Part shown: in pieces, positions 50,102 to 59,029 of the stretch
How the letters are laid out: each line of letters begins with the position of its first letter
Numbering within the stretch: the first letter of the stretch is position 1
NCBI GenBank assembly: GCA_958296125.1
Contig: OY282444.1
Coordinates: 1,607,940 to 1,671,939, forward strand
Length of the DNA: 64,000 nt
Direction: 5' to 3'
Source: an uncultured Poribacteria bacterium
GTDB taxonomy: Bacteria; Poribacteria; WGA-4E; PCPOR2b
Notes under the pieces: generated by a model
What the model was told of the DNA's origin: nothing
Seen by the model: only the letters and a program-made list of their open reading frames with translations
Databases searched by the model: none
Position numbers and translations under genes: made by a program

Positions 50102-50385
50102 ATTATACTGAAGGTTTTGGCGGTAGTTGCAGGGTTTGCTTTGACACCTAGAAAAACAGGTGCGTCGTTCTGAATCCAGTAAATTGCTATTCCTTGATTG
50201 TAGCTTGATGAAATTATCTCGCCTTCATTGAGGGTAAGTTTGATTTTGATTAAATCGTTTGCCTTGCCATGAATCCTTCCCACATGAAAATACTTCGATT
50301 GGATGGAGTTATTCTCAAGTGAAAGTTTTGCAAGCTTCGGTGTCGGCCATGAGGGATTGATACGATATTCGATGGTGAAATCCAT
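50056..50385 (-). CDS. Hypothetical protein, beta-rich, 109 aa
   Basis: Not recognised. The ATG at 50385 follows AAGGGGG; the longer frame to 50436 lacks SD support. No signal peptide or membrane segment. Strand-like alternation (DFTIEYRINPSWP, KANDLIKIKLTLNEGEII, AIYWIQNDAPVFLGVKAN) suggests a small beta-sandwich. Next gene upstream is a membrane protein at 50517; the two may share a transcript. Confidence 0.5.
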   Translation of the reverse strand: MDFTIEYRINPSWPTPKLAKLSLENNSIQSKYFHVGRIHGKANDLIKIKLTLNEGEIISSSYNQGIAIYWIQNDAPVFLGVKANPATTAKTFSIIWGYPNENETNIPLN

Positions 50386-50516
50386 GAAGGTGTCCCCCTT
50401 TTTCTGTGGATGGCTCTGCATTGTCGGACTGACCACTGTCGCTATAGACAGAATAGTAGTCTGTAGGGCTGCATTGCATGTCGGGAATGGAGAATACGAT
50501 TCCCAACATGATTGAT

Positions 50517-50963
50517 CTAATGTTCTGAATTATCAACCTTCTTCGCCATATCCCTAATGGAAGGGAATTCCTTATTTTCTTCCTTTTCTGATTCTAAATC
50601 GGGTTGTAAATAGTCTTGTGAATGATCACGAAAAGAGTAAATTACCCAGTAAAGACCAACACCGAGTAGAAAGGCTACTATGAAGTGAACTTGGCTGTGA
50701 GGTGGTTTGCCATGAGATAGTAACTCGGCAATCTCAATAGATTCATATCTGTTAAATATGAAAATGAGCGCAAAAGCAAAAAGTATGATTGATGTATTTT
50801 GCTTTAGTACACCTAGCATACATAGGCAGCCGATGGTTATCCCGAAAATCCAGTGTAGTAGCAAAAATGAGCCTGGCTCGGTAACAAAGTGTCTTGATGC
50901 TTCAGCATTTAGGGTAAAGATACACAAGATGGTGAAGAGTACTGCACACATCCATCGTAACAT
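50517..50963 (-). CDS. Hypothetical four-helix membrane protein
   Basis: 148 aa from the ATG at 50963 (AAAGGAG SD). Hydrophobic segments: MLRWMCAVLFTILCIFTL, LLLHWIFGITIGCLCMLGVL, TSIILFAFALIFIFN and VHFIVAFLLGVGLYWVIYSF, then an acidic/basic C-terminal tail rich in Glu/Lys. No family recognised. Probably inner membrane. Confidence 0.6.
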   Translation of the reverse strand: MLRWMCAVLFTILCIFTLNAEASRHFVTEPGSFLLLHWIFGITIGCLCMLGVLKQNTSIILFAFALIFIFNRYESIEIAELLSHGKPPHSQVHFIVAFLLGVGLYWVIYSFRDHSQDYLQPDLESEKEENKEFPSIRDMAKKVDNSEH

Positions 50964-51074
50964 GGTAAATCTCCTTTGTTGTTTTGGATTAAGGTAAATG
51001 ACGGGATTGGGGATACGACTCCCGTCACGCCGCACGGTTTGGTTGGTTTGGGTAGGGAAGTTGAATCCATCAAT

Positions 51075-51467
51075 CTATTGGGAGTTGTCTGCGATCGCCC
51101 GGTCTAATATCATCAACACATGCGGGTGATTATCGTAAAACGAGATGAGCAGGTCTATATCGCAAGCGCATTGACGCTCTATATTATCTTCTGGTGAATA
51201 TAGCAGCGCATGATGTACGGTGCGCGCGATTGCATCATGAAGTCCGGGATATTCATGGCTTGAAATTCCGCCATTGACAAAAACCTTCAGATGCACCCCT
51301 AACTTCTCAGCTAACCATCGCGCGGATTCATTATCCTCCCTAATATCGAAATCAGAGTGTAGATAAGCGACACTATCCCCGTAAAGCTGCTTGTAAATAC
51401 GAAGATGACTTTTTCCTTTGCCGTAGTATTCTTGGTGTTCTTTAGCTATCTGTTCGTAGTCTATCAT
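51075..51467 (-). CDS. Hypothetical acidic soluble protein, 130 aa
   Basis: Not recognised. ATG preceded by AAAGGA. No signal peptide or membrane helix. Features: EYYGKGKSHLRIYKQLYG, the acidic DFDIREDNESARWLAEKLGV, a His-containing helix ARTVHHALLYSP, and CACDIDLLISFYDNHPHVLM. Short, clearly separate from neighbours. Confidence 0.5.
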   Translation of the reverse strand: MIDYEQIAKEHQEYYGKGKSHLRIYKQLYGDSVAYLHSDFDIREDNESARWLAEKLGVHLKVFVNGGISSHEYPGLHDAIARTVHHALLYSPEDNIERQCACDIDLLISFYDNHPHVLMILDRAIADNSQ

Positions 51468-51535
51468 TGTTTGATTCCTTTACCACAGGCAATTTTGGAT
51501 CAGAAGACGATGAAATATCTAAGAGTTTCATTATA

Positions 51536-51670
51536 TATAGGACTTACGGACTTCAGTCCCGATTTTATCAGGATTCAAAAATTTGTAGTAGCGCGATTTA
51601 TTGTGCATTGGGACGGGCGATAAATCGCCTGACTACAGAGATTGGGGCGTTCAACTGTGTAAGTCCTATA
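51536..51670. mobile_element. MITE-like element A, TAGGACTTAC ends
   Basis: TATAGGACTTACGGA (51536-51550) and TGTGTAAGTCCTATA (51656-51670) are terminal inverted repeats of 12 matching bases, 135 bp apart. No coding capacity. Same family as elements at 52043 and 56031. Confidence 0.7.
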
Positions 51671-52042
51671 GGTGACAATTTAAATAATTATACCATTTTA
51701 AAAGGACTTTCGGGTGAAAAACCCTTAAAAATCTGCTGAAGAAATCGAAAAATTAACGGCTAGAGATCGGGCTTGGTGTGATTTTTTAAGCTTTGCATGT
51801 GTCCAGTTGCATATAGTAATCAATCGGAGCCCAGTTTCGCGTCGTCGTCCGTGTCAAACCTATTGTTGCTACGTGGAATCTTGGCGTTCATCTGTGAGAA
51901 AGTTACAAGTGTCCTCTGATTTTTGTTGATTGGAAAGTGAAAAACGAGTACAATGGCTTGCGAAGAATTTCCAAAATCAGGGTTAAAAGTCCCAATGTTG
52001 CTCATTTGTTATGAACTTCACAACATTGTGAAGTTTAGATTG
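51671..52042. other. Noncoding stretch between two MITE-like elements
   Basis: AT-rich, no supported gene. It holds a small hairpin (GGGTGAAAAACCC near 51714) and the operator-like palindrome at 52014-52035. Confidence 0.5.
52014..52035. promoter_or_regulatory. Perfect 10-bp-arm palindrome, operator-like
   Basis: AACTTCACAA, a CA centre, TTGTGAAGTT: arms are exact reverse complements. It lies 173 bp upstream of the HpcH/HpaI gene at 52209. The shape suits a dimeric regulator (TetR/GntR/LacI-type), but the regulator is not in the window. Confidence 0.5.
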
Positions 52043-52160
52043 TAGGACTTACGCAAATTTAGCACGCGGCGCAAGATTTTTTATGTTTTACCCCTTAAAG
52101 CCCCCATCCCCCCTTATCATGGGGCTCAGGGGGATTTGCGAACCTGCTGCGTAATTCCTA
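52043..52160. mobile_element. MITE-like element B, TAGGACTTAC ends
   Basis: TAGGACTTACGCA (52043-52055) and TGCGTAATTCCTA (52148-52160), 118 bp, one mismatch between ends. The interior includes a pyrimidine-rich block (CCCCTTAAAGCCCCCATCCC). No gene. Confidence 0.68.
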
Positions 52161-52208
52161 TATTGAAAGTTCTCATCTAACAAAATCAAGTTAGAAAGGA
52201 AGTATCAG

Positions 52209-52916
52209 ATGGCAGAAAAAAGTTTGAAACAACGTATACACGATGGAGAGGTACTTATCGGGCGGGGAGCCTCCGTTGCATCAGATCCGGATGAACTCAG
52301 AACCATCCTCGATGGGGCAGACTTCGATTTCATCAATACTGACAGTCAGCACTCCGCATTTAACGAGGAGCGGTTGGTGACCTTCTGCAATGTAGCCGAC
52401 GAATTCGACATGCCGGTTCAATTCCGGATTAAGCACACCCGTAACACCTACCTTATTGGCAACTACCTGGATCTCGGGCCGACGGGCATTGAAGTGCCGC
52501 AAGTGGAACTCGAATCAACGGTTGATGAAGCCATTGATTACTTTTACTATCCACAGATCGGTAAGCGTAGTTGGGGTGGTGCTTCTCGGAAGGTCGCACC
52601 AGAACATAGTGGGCGCACCGAGTATGCACAATGGTGGAGCGAAAATGGTGTACTCTGGATGCAGATAGAATCGGTTGACGCAGTCACCAATGCGAGAAAA
52701 CTGGCGAAGCCGGGTGTTGACTGTCTATCTTTTGGACCAGCAGATCTGAGCTTCAGTCTAGAAAGCTATCCTCACCATTCGCTCAAAACCCTTGATGATT
52801 GTGCGCGTCATGTGGCAGAGCAGTTGCAAGGCACCGGCATTGCTGTCTGCCTCCGGGGTATTGCACCAAACGATCGTGATAGATATATTGATATGGGTAT
52901 CACGATGTTCCTCTAA
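52209..52916 (+). CDS. HpcH/HpaI aldolase-family protein (class II aldolase)
   Basis: 235 aa, AGAAAGGAAG SD region. Pyruvate-aldolase barrel: DFDFINTDSQHSAFNEE (active-site Asp/His), the metal Glu in WMQIESVDAVTNA and metal Asp in FGPADLSFSL. GPTGIEVPQVELES is the typical Gly/Pro loop. It reversibly cleaves 4-hydroxy-2-oxo acids. First of two related genes followed by a 3-hydroxyacyl-CoA dehydrogenase. Confidence 0.84.
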   Translation: MAEKSLKQRIHDGEVLIGRGASVASDPDELRTILDGADFDFINTDSQHSAFNEERLVTFCNVADEFDMPVQFRIKHTRNTYLIGNYLDLGPTGIEVPQVELESTVDEAIDYFYYPQIGKRSWGGASRKVAPEHSGRTEYAQWWSENGVLWMQIESVDAVTNARKLAKPGVDCLSFGPADLSFSLESYPHHSLKTLDDCARHVAEQLQGTGIAVCLRGIAPNDRDRYIDMGITMFL

Positions 52917-52941
52917 TCATCACAAGCCCATATAGAGCCTC

Positions 52942-52974
52942 ATCCTTGCGAGGGTTCGACACCTTCGCAAGGAT
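52942..52974. repeat. CCTTGCGA palindrome, copy 2
   Basis: ATCCTTGCGAGGGTTCGACA then CCTTCGCAAGGAT: near-perfect hairpin, 97 bp between the two HpcH/HpaI genes. Near-identical (opposite orientation) to 10383-10414. Confidence 0.75.
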
Positions 52975-53013
52975 CAAGCTGTCACCGAAATCACAAGAGG
53001 AGGGATTGGCTAC

Positions 53014-53811
53014 ATGATAATGGCTAATACGTTTCGTGAGAAACTCAACCAAGGGAAACCAACTATTGGCACACACTACCTTTCCGCCGACCCAGATCTC
53101 CCAGAGCTCATCGGAGATACAGGTTTGTTTGACTACGGCGAGTTCTGTGCCGAGTATAGCACCTTTGATATGCAACTACTCTACCACATGGCGCGATCGG
53201 GCCAGTGTGGTAACTTACCGCTCATGACAAAACTAGACCAGAAAAGCGAAAGCTTTTGGGCGCAGGCTGCGCTCGGCGCAGGTTTCAAGGCGGTCCTTTT
53301 TACGGATGTGCGTACCGTAGAGGATATTCAGCGATGCCATCAAGCGATAAGACCCGATACCCCCGATATCGGTGGACACATGGGGGTCAAGCTGCGTCGT
53401 TCGGCATTATCAGGTTATAGCGCAAACGGCTACATCGAAGACCTGAATTCAGTTGTGTTTCTGATTATGATTGAGAAAAACATAGCGGTTGAGAATATCG
53501 ACGAGATTCTGACTGTTGCCAAAGCAAAAGGGGTTGACATGACCCAATGGGGGCCTGCTGATTTTGGTTTCTCCAGAGGTGAACCGAACCTAATGAGCAC
53601 ACCGGAGATACAACCGTTTGAAGAACTTGTCATCAAGAAGTCAATAGAATACGATGTTGCGCCGCGGATCGAAATTGGTAAGCCTGAAGAAGCAAAACGT
53701 TATATTGATCTAGGGGTCCGGCACTTCTGTATGGGATGGGACCGGTTCATATACCAAAGCAACTTAATTCAGCTTGGCGAAGGGCTTCGGAAAATTGTAG
53801 ACCCCCTCTAA
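53014..53811 (+). CDS. HpcH/HpaI aldolase-like protein
   Basis: 265 aa, GAGGAGGG SD. Same superfamily: FDYGEFCAEYSTFD, metal Glu in FLIMIEKNIAVENIDEIL and metal Asp in QWGPADFGFSRG; the C-terminus ends RHFCMGWDRFIYQS. It is distinct from the preceding gene, with different loops (GHMGVKLRRSALSGYSANGY). Likely a second aldolase or a citrate-lyase beta-like member acting in the same pathway. Confidence 0.82.
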   Translation: MIMANTFREKLNQGKPTIGTHYLSADPDLPELIGDTGLFDYGEFCAEYSTFDMQLLYHMARSGQCGNLPLMTKLDQKSESFWAQAALGAGFKAVLFTDVRTVEDIQRCHQAIRPDTPDIGGHMGVKLRRSALSGYSANGYIEDLNSVVFLIMIEKNIAVENIDEILTVAKAKGVDMTQWGPADFGFSRGEPNLMSTPEIQPFEELVIKKSIEYDVAPRIEIGKPEEAKRYIDLGVRHFCMGWDRFIYQSNLIQLGEGLRKIVDPL

Positions 53812-53947
53812 TGGTTTGTCCAGCGATGGATGCTATCTGGAGGTCAAGGTTGTAGTTAGAATTGTGCTCTCGGCTAAACCCTCGGCACCTGATCTATCAA
53901 ACCAAAGTGGTGATTATGACAAGCGGCAGTAAATGCGGGAGGCAAAT

Positions 53948-54883
53948 ATGGAGTTAGCGGACATTAAAAAGGTGGGAGTTATTGGAGGGGGGACCATGGG
54001 GTTCGGCATCGCCATAAACTTTGCGCTAGGCGGATACCCCACCATTATCAGAGACCTTAGTGATGCACTTCTACAGCAGTCTATAAGCAATATCAGGGCT
54101 TCTATGGATCTCTTTGTCGAGGAGGAGCTGATAACCCAAGCGCAAGCCGATGACACGCTCAGCCGGATCACAACTACCACCGATTTGGAGGAAGTGGCAG
54201 CACAGAGTGATTTCATCACCGAAGTCATTGTCGAACGGTTAAAAGACAAGCAAGTTCTCTTTAATACATTGGATCAACGGTGCCCACCACATACCATCAT
54301 CGTCAGCAACACCTCCGGATTTGTGATGAGCGATATCGGTGCAGGTGTCAAACGACAGGACAAGATCGGGTTAACGCACTACTTCGCGCCGCCGCACATC
54401 GTGCCCGGGGTTGAGGTAGCTAAGGGTCCCAGCACGAGCGATGAAACATACAACATCATCTATGACTTGATGAAAAAGGTTAAGAAAGTGCCAATCCGGG
54501 TGTGCAAAGAGTTGCCGGGCTATCTGCTGAACCGGATACAGGGTGCGATGGGGCGTGAGGCGACGCGATTGTGGGCAGAGGGAGTGGCAACCGCTGAAGA
54601 CATTGAGCTCGGCATCCAGTCCACCTTTGGTTTTCGCATGCCCCATGAAGGTCCGTTTCTCCACTACGATCTAGCGGGTATCTGGAAATGGCCCGCAGAT
54701 ATACGAACTAGGAGGCGAAGGGGATCCGAACCGCTCGACGAAGCCGCTGAGAAAATCAGCGAGCGTATGGCGGAAGGGAAGCCGTGGTTTGTTGATCCGA
54801 ACAAGTTTGATGAGGCAGTTGAAAAAAGGGATAGGGAGTACATACGCCGCCTGAAAGAGTTATATCGGTTAGAAGAAGATTGA
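53948..54883 (+). CDS. 3-hydroxyacyl-CoA dehydrogenase-family protein
   Basis: 311 aa from the ATG at 53948 (GGAGG 7 nt upstream). NAD-binding VGVIGGGTMGFGIAIN (residues 8-23), a central helix-rich region, the Ser/His pair SNTSGFVMSDI and GLTHYFAPPHIVPGVEV, PGYLLNRIQGAMGREA and the C-terminal 3HCDH domain (GIQSTFGFRMPHEGPFLHYD). It oxidises beta-hydroxyacids or acyl-CoAs. With two aldolase-like genes upstream it suggests a branched/short hydroxyacid degradation module. Confidence 0.88.
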   Translation: MELADIKKVGVIGGGTMGFGIAINFALGGYPTIIRDLSDALLQQSISNIRASMDLFVEEELITQAQADDTLSRITTTTDLEEVAAQSDFITEVIVERLKDKQVLFNTLDQRCPPHTIIVSNTSGFVMSDIGAGVKRQDKIGLTHYFAPPHIVPGVEVAKGPSTSDETYNIIYDLMKKVKKVPIRVCKELPGYLLNRIQGAMGREATRLWAEGVATAEDIELGIQSTFGFRMPHEGPFLHYDLAGIWKWPADIRTRRRRGSEPLDEAAEKISERMAEGKPWFVDPNKFDEAVEKRDREYIRRLKELYRLEED

Positions 54884-55242
54884 CATTTTTACTATGGATG
54901 CAATAAAAAACTACACTGTTTGACTAATGTTGTCCGTTCCGAGACCAGGAAAACATTGGGCTTGTGAGAATTACTGTCAAATTTCGATCATAGGATTTTC
55001 GGTGGGCCTAGGCTGAAAAAGGTTAAAATGGATCACGCTTAGCATCTATAAGGAAAGCAGGTTGCAGTCTATGAATACAAGACCAAGACATAGGCTTTTT
55101 TTTGTGAAAATGATGAACTCCGTTGGTCGAGCTTTATCAAAATCTTCCGATTGAATACCCCATCTCTTTAGCCTTCTTAGGCCCAATCTATTGGAGGCGG
55201 GGATACGGATCAGCTACATGTTTCTAACTCTGTTTTCTTTCC
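54884..55242. other. Noncoding stretch after the 3HCDH gene
   Basis: No supported gene. It holds the 14-mer TGTCCGTTCCGAGA (54931-54944) shared with 11617-11630, and a weak stem followed by eight T (about 55070-55103). A 27-codon frame at 55071-55154 lacks a close SD. Confidence 0.5.
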
Positions 55243-55271
55243 TTGACAGCAACCCTCCCCTGTGCTACACT
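55243..55271 (+). promoter_or_regulatory. Strong sigma70-type promoter for the lipoprotein gene
   Basis: TTGACA (55243-55248), 17-bp spacer, TACACT (55266-55271). The predicted start near 55278 is about 70 bp before the ATG at 55347. Best consensus promoter in the window. Confidence 0.68.
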
Positions 55272-55346
55272 TAACTATCGTGTGAAAACGGTCATCTGGT
55301 CAAAATGGATCAGATCCCAACCCGAACGGGTATCAAGGAGAAAATC

Positions 55347-55994
55347 ATGCACAACTATTGCTTCCACACCGTGTGTATCTTCGCTTTATGTCTACTCCTG
55401 ATGAGTTGCGGACCAGCCCCGCAAGGCGAAAGGATGCCTATCCCAAGCGCAACTCATTCACAGTCTACTTCAGGTGCCGCGACGACTCGCGCCGCTTCAG
55501 CGACACCAGCATTGCCCGCTGCCGCTGCGATTGATGTTACTAAGAAACCGCTCCTGAAGGCGTTCTTCAGAAATGAACCTGATGCCAATCGGCTTGAAGA
55601 CCTCTATGCGACGACAAGGGGGAAAGTTCAAAACCTCAGCGTTGTATCCAACTGTAATTTGGATGTGTTGAAAGCGTTTGTAGCAACAGGCTGGACTCCC
55701 GTTATCCTATTAAGACGTTCTGGCAAGGGGGGCCTAACAACGGTGATGCAATATGATGATGCCGATCAGCAGATTCAGATTGGAAATCCGCTCCGCGCAC
55801 AGAGAAAAGGACTACGCACTCGGGCCGGACAGACACTTACTTACTCAGACTTTAAGAAGGAGTGGGCAACCGGATCCGGGAATAAGTGTGTATTGATTAC
55901 ACCGAAAAAACTCGACGAAATAAGCATTCATGCTGCTTTGAAGAAGTACTTCCCCAAAGAACAGGTCGATCGGATTCAGGTGAGGAGTCGCTGA
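55347..55994 (+). CDS. Lipoprotein with possible C39-like peptidase fold, catalytic His not evident
   Basis: 215 aa from the ATG at 55347 (AAGGAG SD). Lipobox LLLMSCG near residue 19, then a long Ala/Thr/Ser-rich linker. The folded part has VVSNCNLDVLKAFVATGWTP, GLTTVMQYDDADQQIQIGNP and a C-terminal TYSDFKKEWATGSGNKCVLI. The layout (Cys-helix, then YDD.....V/I.NP, then Y.xF...W) recalls the C39_2 peptidase family, but the GHxVVVxGYDD His is replaced by LTTVM. Possibly an inactive or divergent member. Confidence 0.6.
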   Translation: MHNYCFHTVCIFALCLLLMSCGPAPQGERMPIPSATHSQSTSGAATTRAASATPALPAAAAIDVTKKPLLKAFFRNEPDANRLEDLYATTRGKVQNLSVVSNCNLDVLKAFVATGWTPVILLRRSGKGGLTTVMQYDDADQQIQIGNPLRAQRKGLRTRAGQTLTYSDFKKEWATGSGNKCVLITPKKLDEISIHAALKKYFPKEQVDRIQVRSR

Positions 55995-56008
55995 AAAAGA
56001 ATGATCGG

Positions 56009-56025
56009 CAGCAACTTGAGTTATA
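56009..56025. mobile_element. Single TATAACYCAAGTTGC end, inverted
   Basis: CAGCAACTTGAGTTATA is the reverse complement of the ends at 16846 and 49837. It sits just before MITE-like element C. Confidence 0.4.
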
Positions 56026-56030
56026 TTAAT

Positions 56031-56172
56031 TAGGACTTACGCACTTCAACTGCGAAAATCGTTACCTCTATTTCATACCGCATAGGACAATGACTTTGAC
56101 ATCCGACCATGGAAATTCAATCGTGGACAGAGGTTCCCCTAATGTCCTGATTGCTCAACTGGGTAAGTCCTA
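56031..56172. mobile_element. MITE-like element C with target-site duplication
   Basis: TAGGACTTACGCA (56031-56043) and GGGTAAGTCCTA (56161-56172) bound a 142-bp noncoding element. TTAAT occurs immediately outside both ends (56026-56030 and 56173-56177), a likely target-site duplication. It lies 42 bp upstream of the aconitase start. Confidence 0.72.
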
Positions 56173-56214
56173 TTAATGAACTTTTGAACGAATGAACTTA
56201 GGTAGGGAAATTAG

Positions 56215-58941
56215 ATGCCTGAATTGATGCACAATCTCTTTAACACACTGCAAACTTTTGAAGCCGATAGACAGCGTATCCATTACTACGCACTTCCTGC
56301 TTTAGAAGCGCAAGGTATCGGGAAAGTTTCTAACTTACCTGTCAGCATACGCATCCTGCTGGAATCGCTGCTGAGAAACTACGATAATCAGCAGATTACA
56401 GAGCAGGACATCGTAGACCTGGCAAACTGGAATCCGCAACAGCCCAAATCTGTCGAAATCCCGTTTAAGCCAGCCCGCGTGCTTGCCCAGGATTTCACAG
56501 GTGTCCCCCTCCTTGTCGATCTGGCGGTGATGCGTTCGGCGGTAGAGGAACTCGGCGGCGATCCGCAGATTATTGAGCCGCTCGTCCCTGTCGATCTGGT
56601 CATCGATCACTCCGTTCAGGTGGATGCCTACGGGACAGCGAATGCACTGCAGATCAACACCCGAAGGGAATTTGAACGGAATAAAGAGCGATACGAATTC
56701 CTGAAGTGGGGGCAGCAGGCTTTTGATAAGTTTAAGGTGATTCCGCCCTCCATCGGTATTGTCCATCAGGTGAATCTGGAGTATCTTGCCAAATTGGTCG
56801 TTCCCGATGCGATCAACGGCGAAACGGTTGCTTATCCCGATACATTGGTCGGCACCGATTCCCATACCACCATGATCAACGGACTCGGAATCGTTGGCTG
56901 GGGCGTTGGCGGCATCGAAGCGGAAGCCGCCATGCTCGGTCAGCCGGTCTATATCCTGACACCGGAGGTGTTAGGGGTTCACATGAAAGGGGCTCTCAAA
57001 GAGGGCGTGACAGCGACGGATCTTGTTCTAACGGTTGTGCAGCGATTGCGGGAAACAAATGTCGTCGGCAAATTCGTAGAGTTCTTCGGCGAAGGGGTCG
57101 AAGCACTTTCAACCCCAGATCGGGCGACCATTTCCAACATGTGTCCCGAATACGGCGCGACGGTCGGCTTCTTCCCATCAGACGAAGAATCGGTGAGCTA
57201 TCTTCGGGCAACGGGGCGCGATGAAGCACATCTGGAGTTGGTCACGGCATACCTGAAAGCGCAGAATATGTTCGGCATCCCAAAGGCGGATGAAGTAGAG
57301 TATTCCGAGGTGTTGATGATTGACCTTGATGCGATTGAACCGAGCATTGCCGGTCCGAAACGACCGCAAGATCGGATTGAACTCTCAAAGGTCAAGGAGA
57401 CGTTTCCACGCCTATTGACAGCACCGCTGACAGAGGGTGGATACGGGCTTTCTCAAGCAGAACTTGAGGGGCACCGCCAGCAGGCGGAAGCGGCGGGAAG
57501 CATTACACACGGCGATGTTGCGATCGCCGCCATCACAAGCTGCACCAATACTAGCAATCCGTCGGTGATGATCGCCGCCGGTCTAGTTGCGAAGAAAGCG
57601 GTCGAACACGGCATCCGTGTTCCCGATTCCGTCAAGACCAGTTTAGCTCCTGGATCCCGAGTTGTCACAGAGTATCTGCAAGGGACAGGACTACTGCGCT
57701 ATCTGGAGAAGTTAGGCTTTAACGTCGTTGGATACGGCTGCACGACGTGCATCGGGAATAGCGGCCCCTTAAATGAAGAGATCCAAAGTGCGATTGAAGC
57801 GGGAAATCTCGTCGCCGTCAGTGTTCTAAGCGGCAACCGAAATTTTGAGGCACGCGTACACCGTGATGTCAAAGCCAGTTTCCTGATGTCCCCGCCACTC
57901 GTTGTCGCCTACGCGCTTGCTGGACGGATCGATGTTGATCTAACGAGCGAACCGTTAGGCTATAACGACGACAACCAGCCGGTCTATTTGAGAGATGTGT
58001 GGCCCACACGGGGGGAGATTGCCGATCTGATCGCTCAATCGCTGGATGCTAGCACGTTCAAACGCCTTTATGCTGAAATCGCCAATCAGGCACCGGAATG
58101 GGATGAATTAGATATACCCACAGGTGAACTCTATCATTGGAGCTTGGAGAGTACCTATATCCAGAAACCGCCTTTCTTTGAAGGGTTCGAGTTAGAGCCT
58201 GCTCCAATCACGGACATTCAAGGCGCGAGGGTTCTCGCTATTCTGGGGGATTCTGTCACGACAGACCACATTTCCCCTGCCGGTGCAATTGGTGCAGACA
58301 GCCCGGCCGGAAAGTATCTTATCGAACACGGCGTTGAGAGAAGGGACTTCAACACCTACGGTGCAAGGCGCGGTAACGACCGGGTGATGAGCCGCGGAAC
58401 GTTTGCTAACAACCGGATCAAAAACGTAATGCTGCCCGATATCGAAGGCGGCTATACCGTTACCTACCCTTCCGGGGAGCAGACAACGATGTATGAGGCG
58501 GGTCAACATTACCTTCAGCAAAACACACCGCTCGTCGTTTTCACCGGCAAGGAATACGGCTCTGGCAGCTCGAGAGATTGGGCGGCGAAGGGACCGAAAC
58601 TATTGGGGGTCAAAGCCGTTGTCGCCGAAAGCTACGAGCGCATCCACCGCAGCAACCTGATTGGCATGGGCATTTTGCCTTTACAATTCAAGGAGGGCGA
58701 GAGCGCAGCGTCGCTTGGCTTGAAGGGGAGTGAGGTCATCAACATCACCGGCTTTGCGGATAATCTGCAACCGGGGCAAATCGCCACGATGGAATGGATT
58801 GACACATCGGGGACGAAGCGGTCAACGGAATTGCTCATCCGAATTGATGCCTCCATTGAAGTGGAGTACTACCAACACGGTGGAATTCTCGATTATGTCA
58901 TCAGAAATTTGATGGCGGATCGAAGGCAGTTACCAGGTTAA
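56215..58941 (+). CDS. acnA: Aconitate hydratase A
   Basis: 908 aa, full-length AcnA/IRP-type aconitase of the TCA cycle. Domains 1-3 contain [51 protein letters not shown] and the [4Fe-4S] Cys ligands: C443 in [13 protein letters not shown]509 and C512 in [12 protein letters not shown]. The swivel domain 4 has [34 protein letters not shown] and the final [28 protein letters not shown] lies upstream of the ATG. Partner TCA gene sucD begins at the window end. Its upstream region carries a MITE. Confidence 0.96.
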   Translation: MPELMHNLFNTLQTFEADRQRIHYYALPALEAQGIGKVSNLPVSIRILLESLLRNYDNQQITEQDIVDLANWNPQQPKSVEIPFKPARVLAQDFTGVPLLVDLAVMRSAVEELGGDPQIIEPLVPVDLVIDHSVQVDAYGTANALQINTRREFERNKERYEFLKWGQQAFDKFKVIPPSIGIVHQVNLEYLAKLVVPDAINGETVAYPDTLVGTDSHTTMINGLGIVGWGVGGIEAEAAMLGQPVYILTPEVLGVHMKGALKEGVTATDLVLTVVQRLRETNVVGKFVEFFGEGVEALSTPDRATISNMCPEYGATVGFFPSDEESVSYLRATGRDEAHLELVTAYLKAQNMFGIPKADEVEYSEVLMIDLDAIEPSIAGPKRPQDRIELSKVKETFPRLLTAPLTEGGYGLSQAELEGHRQQAEAAGSITHGDVAIAAITSCTNTSNPSVMIAAGLVAKKAVEHGIRVPDSVKTSLAPGSRVVTEYLQGTGLLRYLEKLGFNVVGYGCTTCIGNSGPLNEEIQSAIEAGNLVAVSVLSGNRNFEARVHRDVKASFLMSPPLVVAYALAGRIDVDLTSEPLGYNDDNQPVYLRDVWPTRGEIADLIAQSLDASTFKRLYAEIANQAPEWDELDIPTGELYHWSLESTYIQKPPFFEGFELEPAPITDIQGARVLAILGDSVTTDHISPAGAIGADSPAGKYLIEHGVERRDFNTYGARRGNDRVMSRGTFANNRIKNVMLPDIEGGYTVTYPSGEQTTMYEAGQHYLQQNTPLVVFTGKEYGSGSSRDWAAKGPKLLGVKAVVAESYERIHRSNLIGMGILPLQFKEGESAASLGLKGSEVINITGFADNLQPGQIATMEWIDTSGTKRSTELLIRIDASIEVEYYQHGGILDYVIRNLMADRRQLPG

Positions 58942-59029
58942 GGCGACCCATGTTTGCCTTTAGTGTAGCATGATTGCAACAAGAAAATCAAAAGGATTTG
59001 AAGTCGGATTCAATTAGGAAACCTGCCAA

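Noticed and set aside
51405-51739. Overlapping small plus-strand frames (51405-51623, 51467-51739)
   Set aside because: They cross the MITE-like element's inverted end and have no SD or similarity.
55071-55154. 27-codon frame with ATG
   Set aside because: No close SD and includes the T-run of a possible terminator; too weak to list as a gene.
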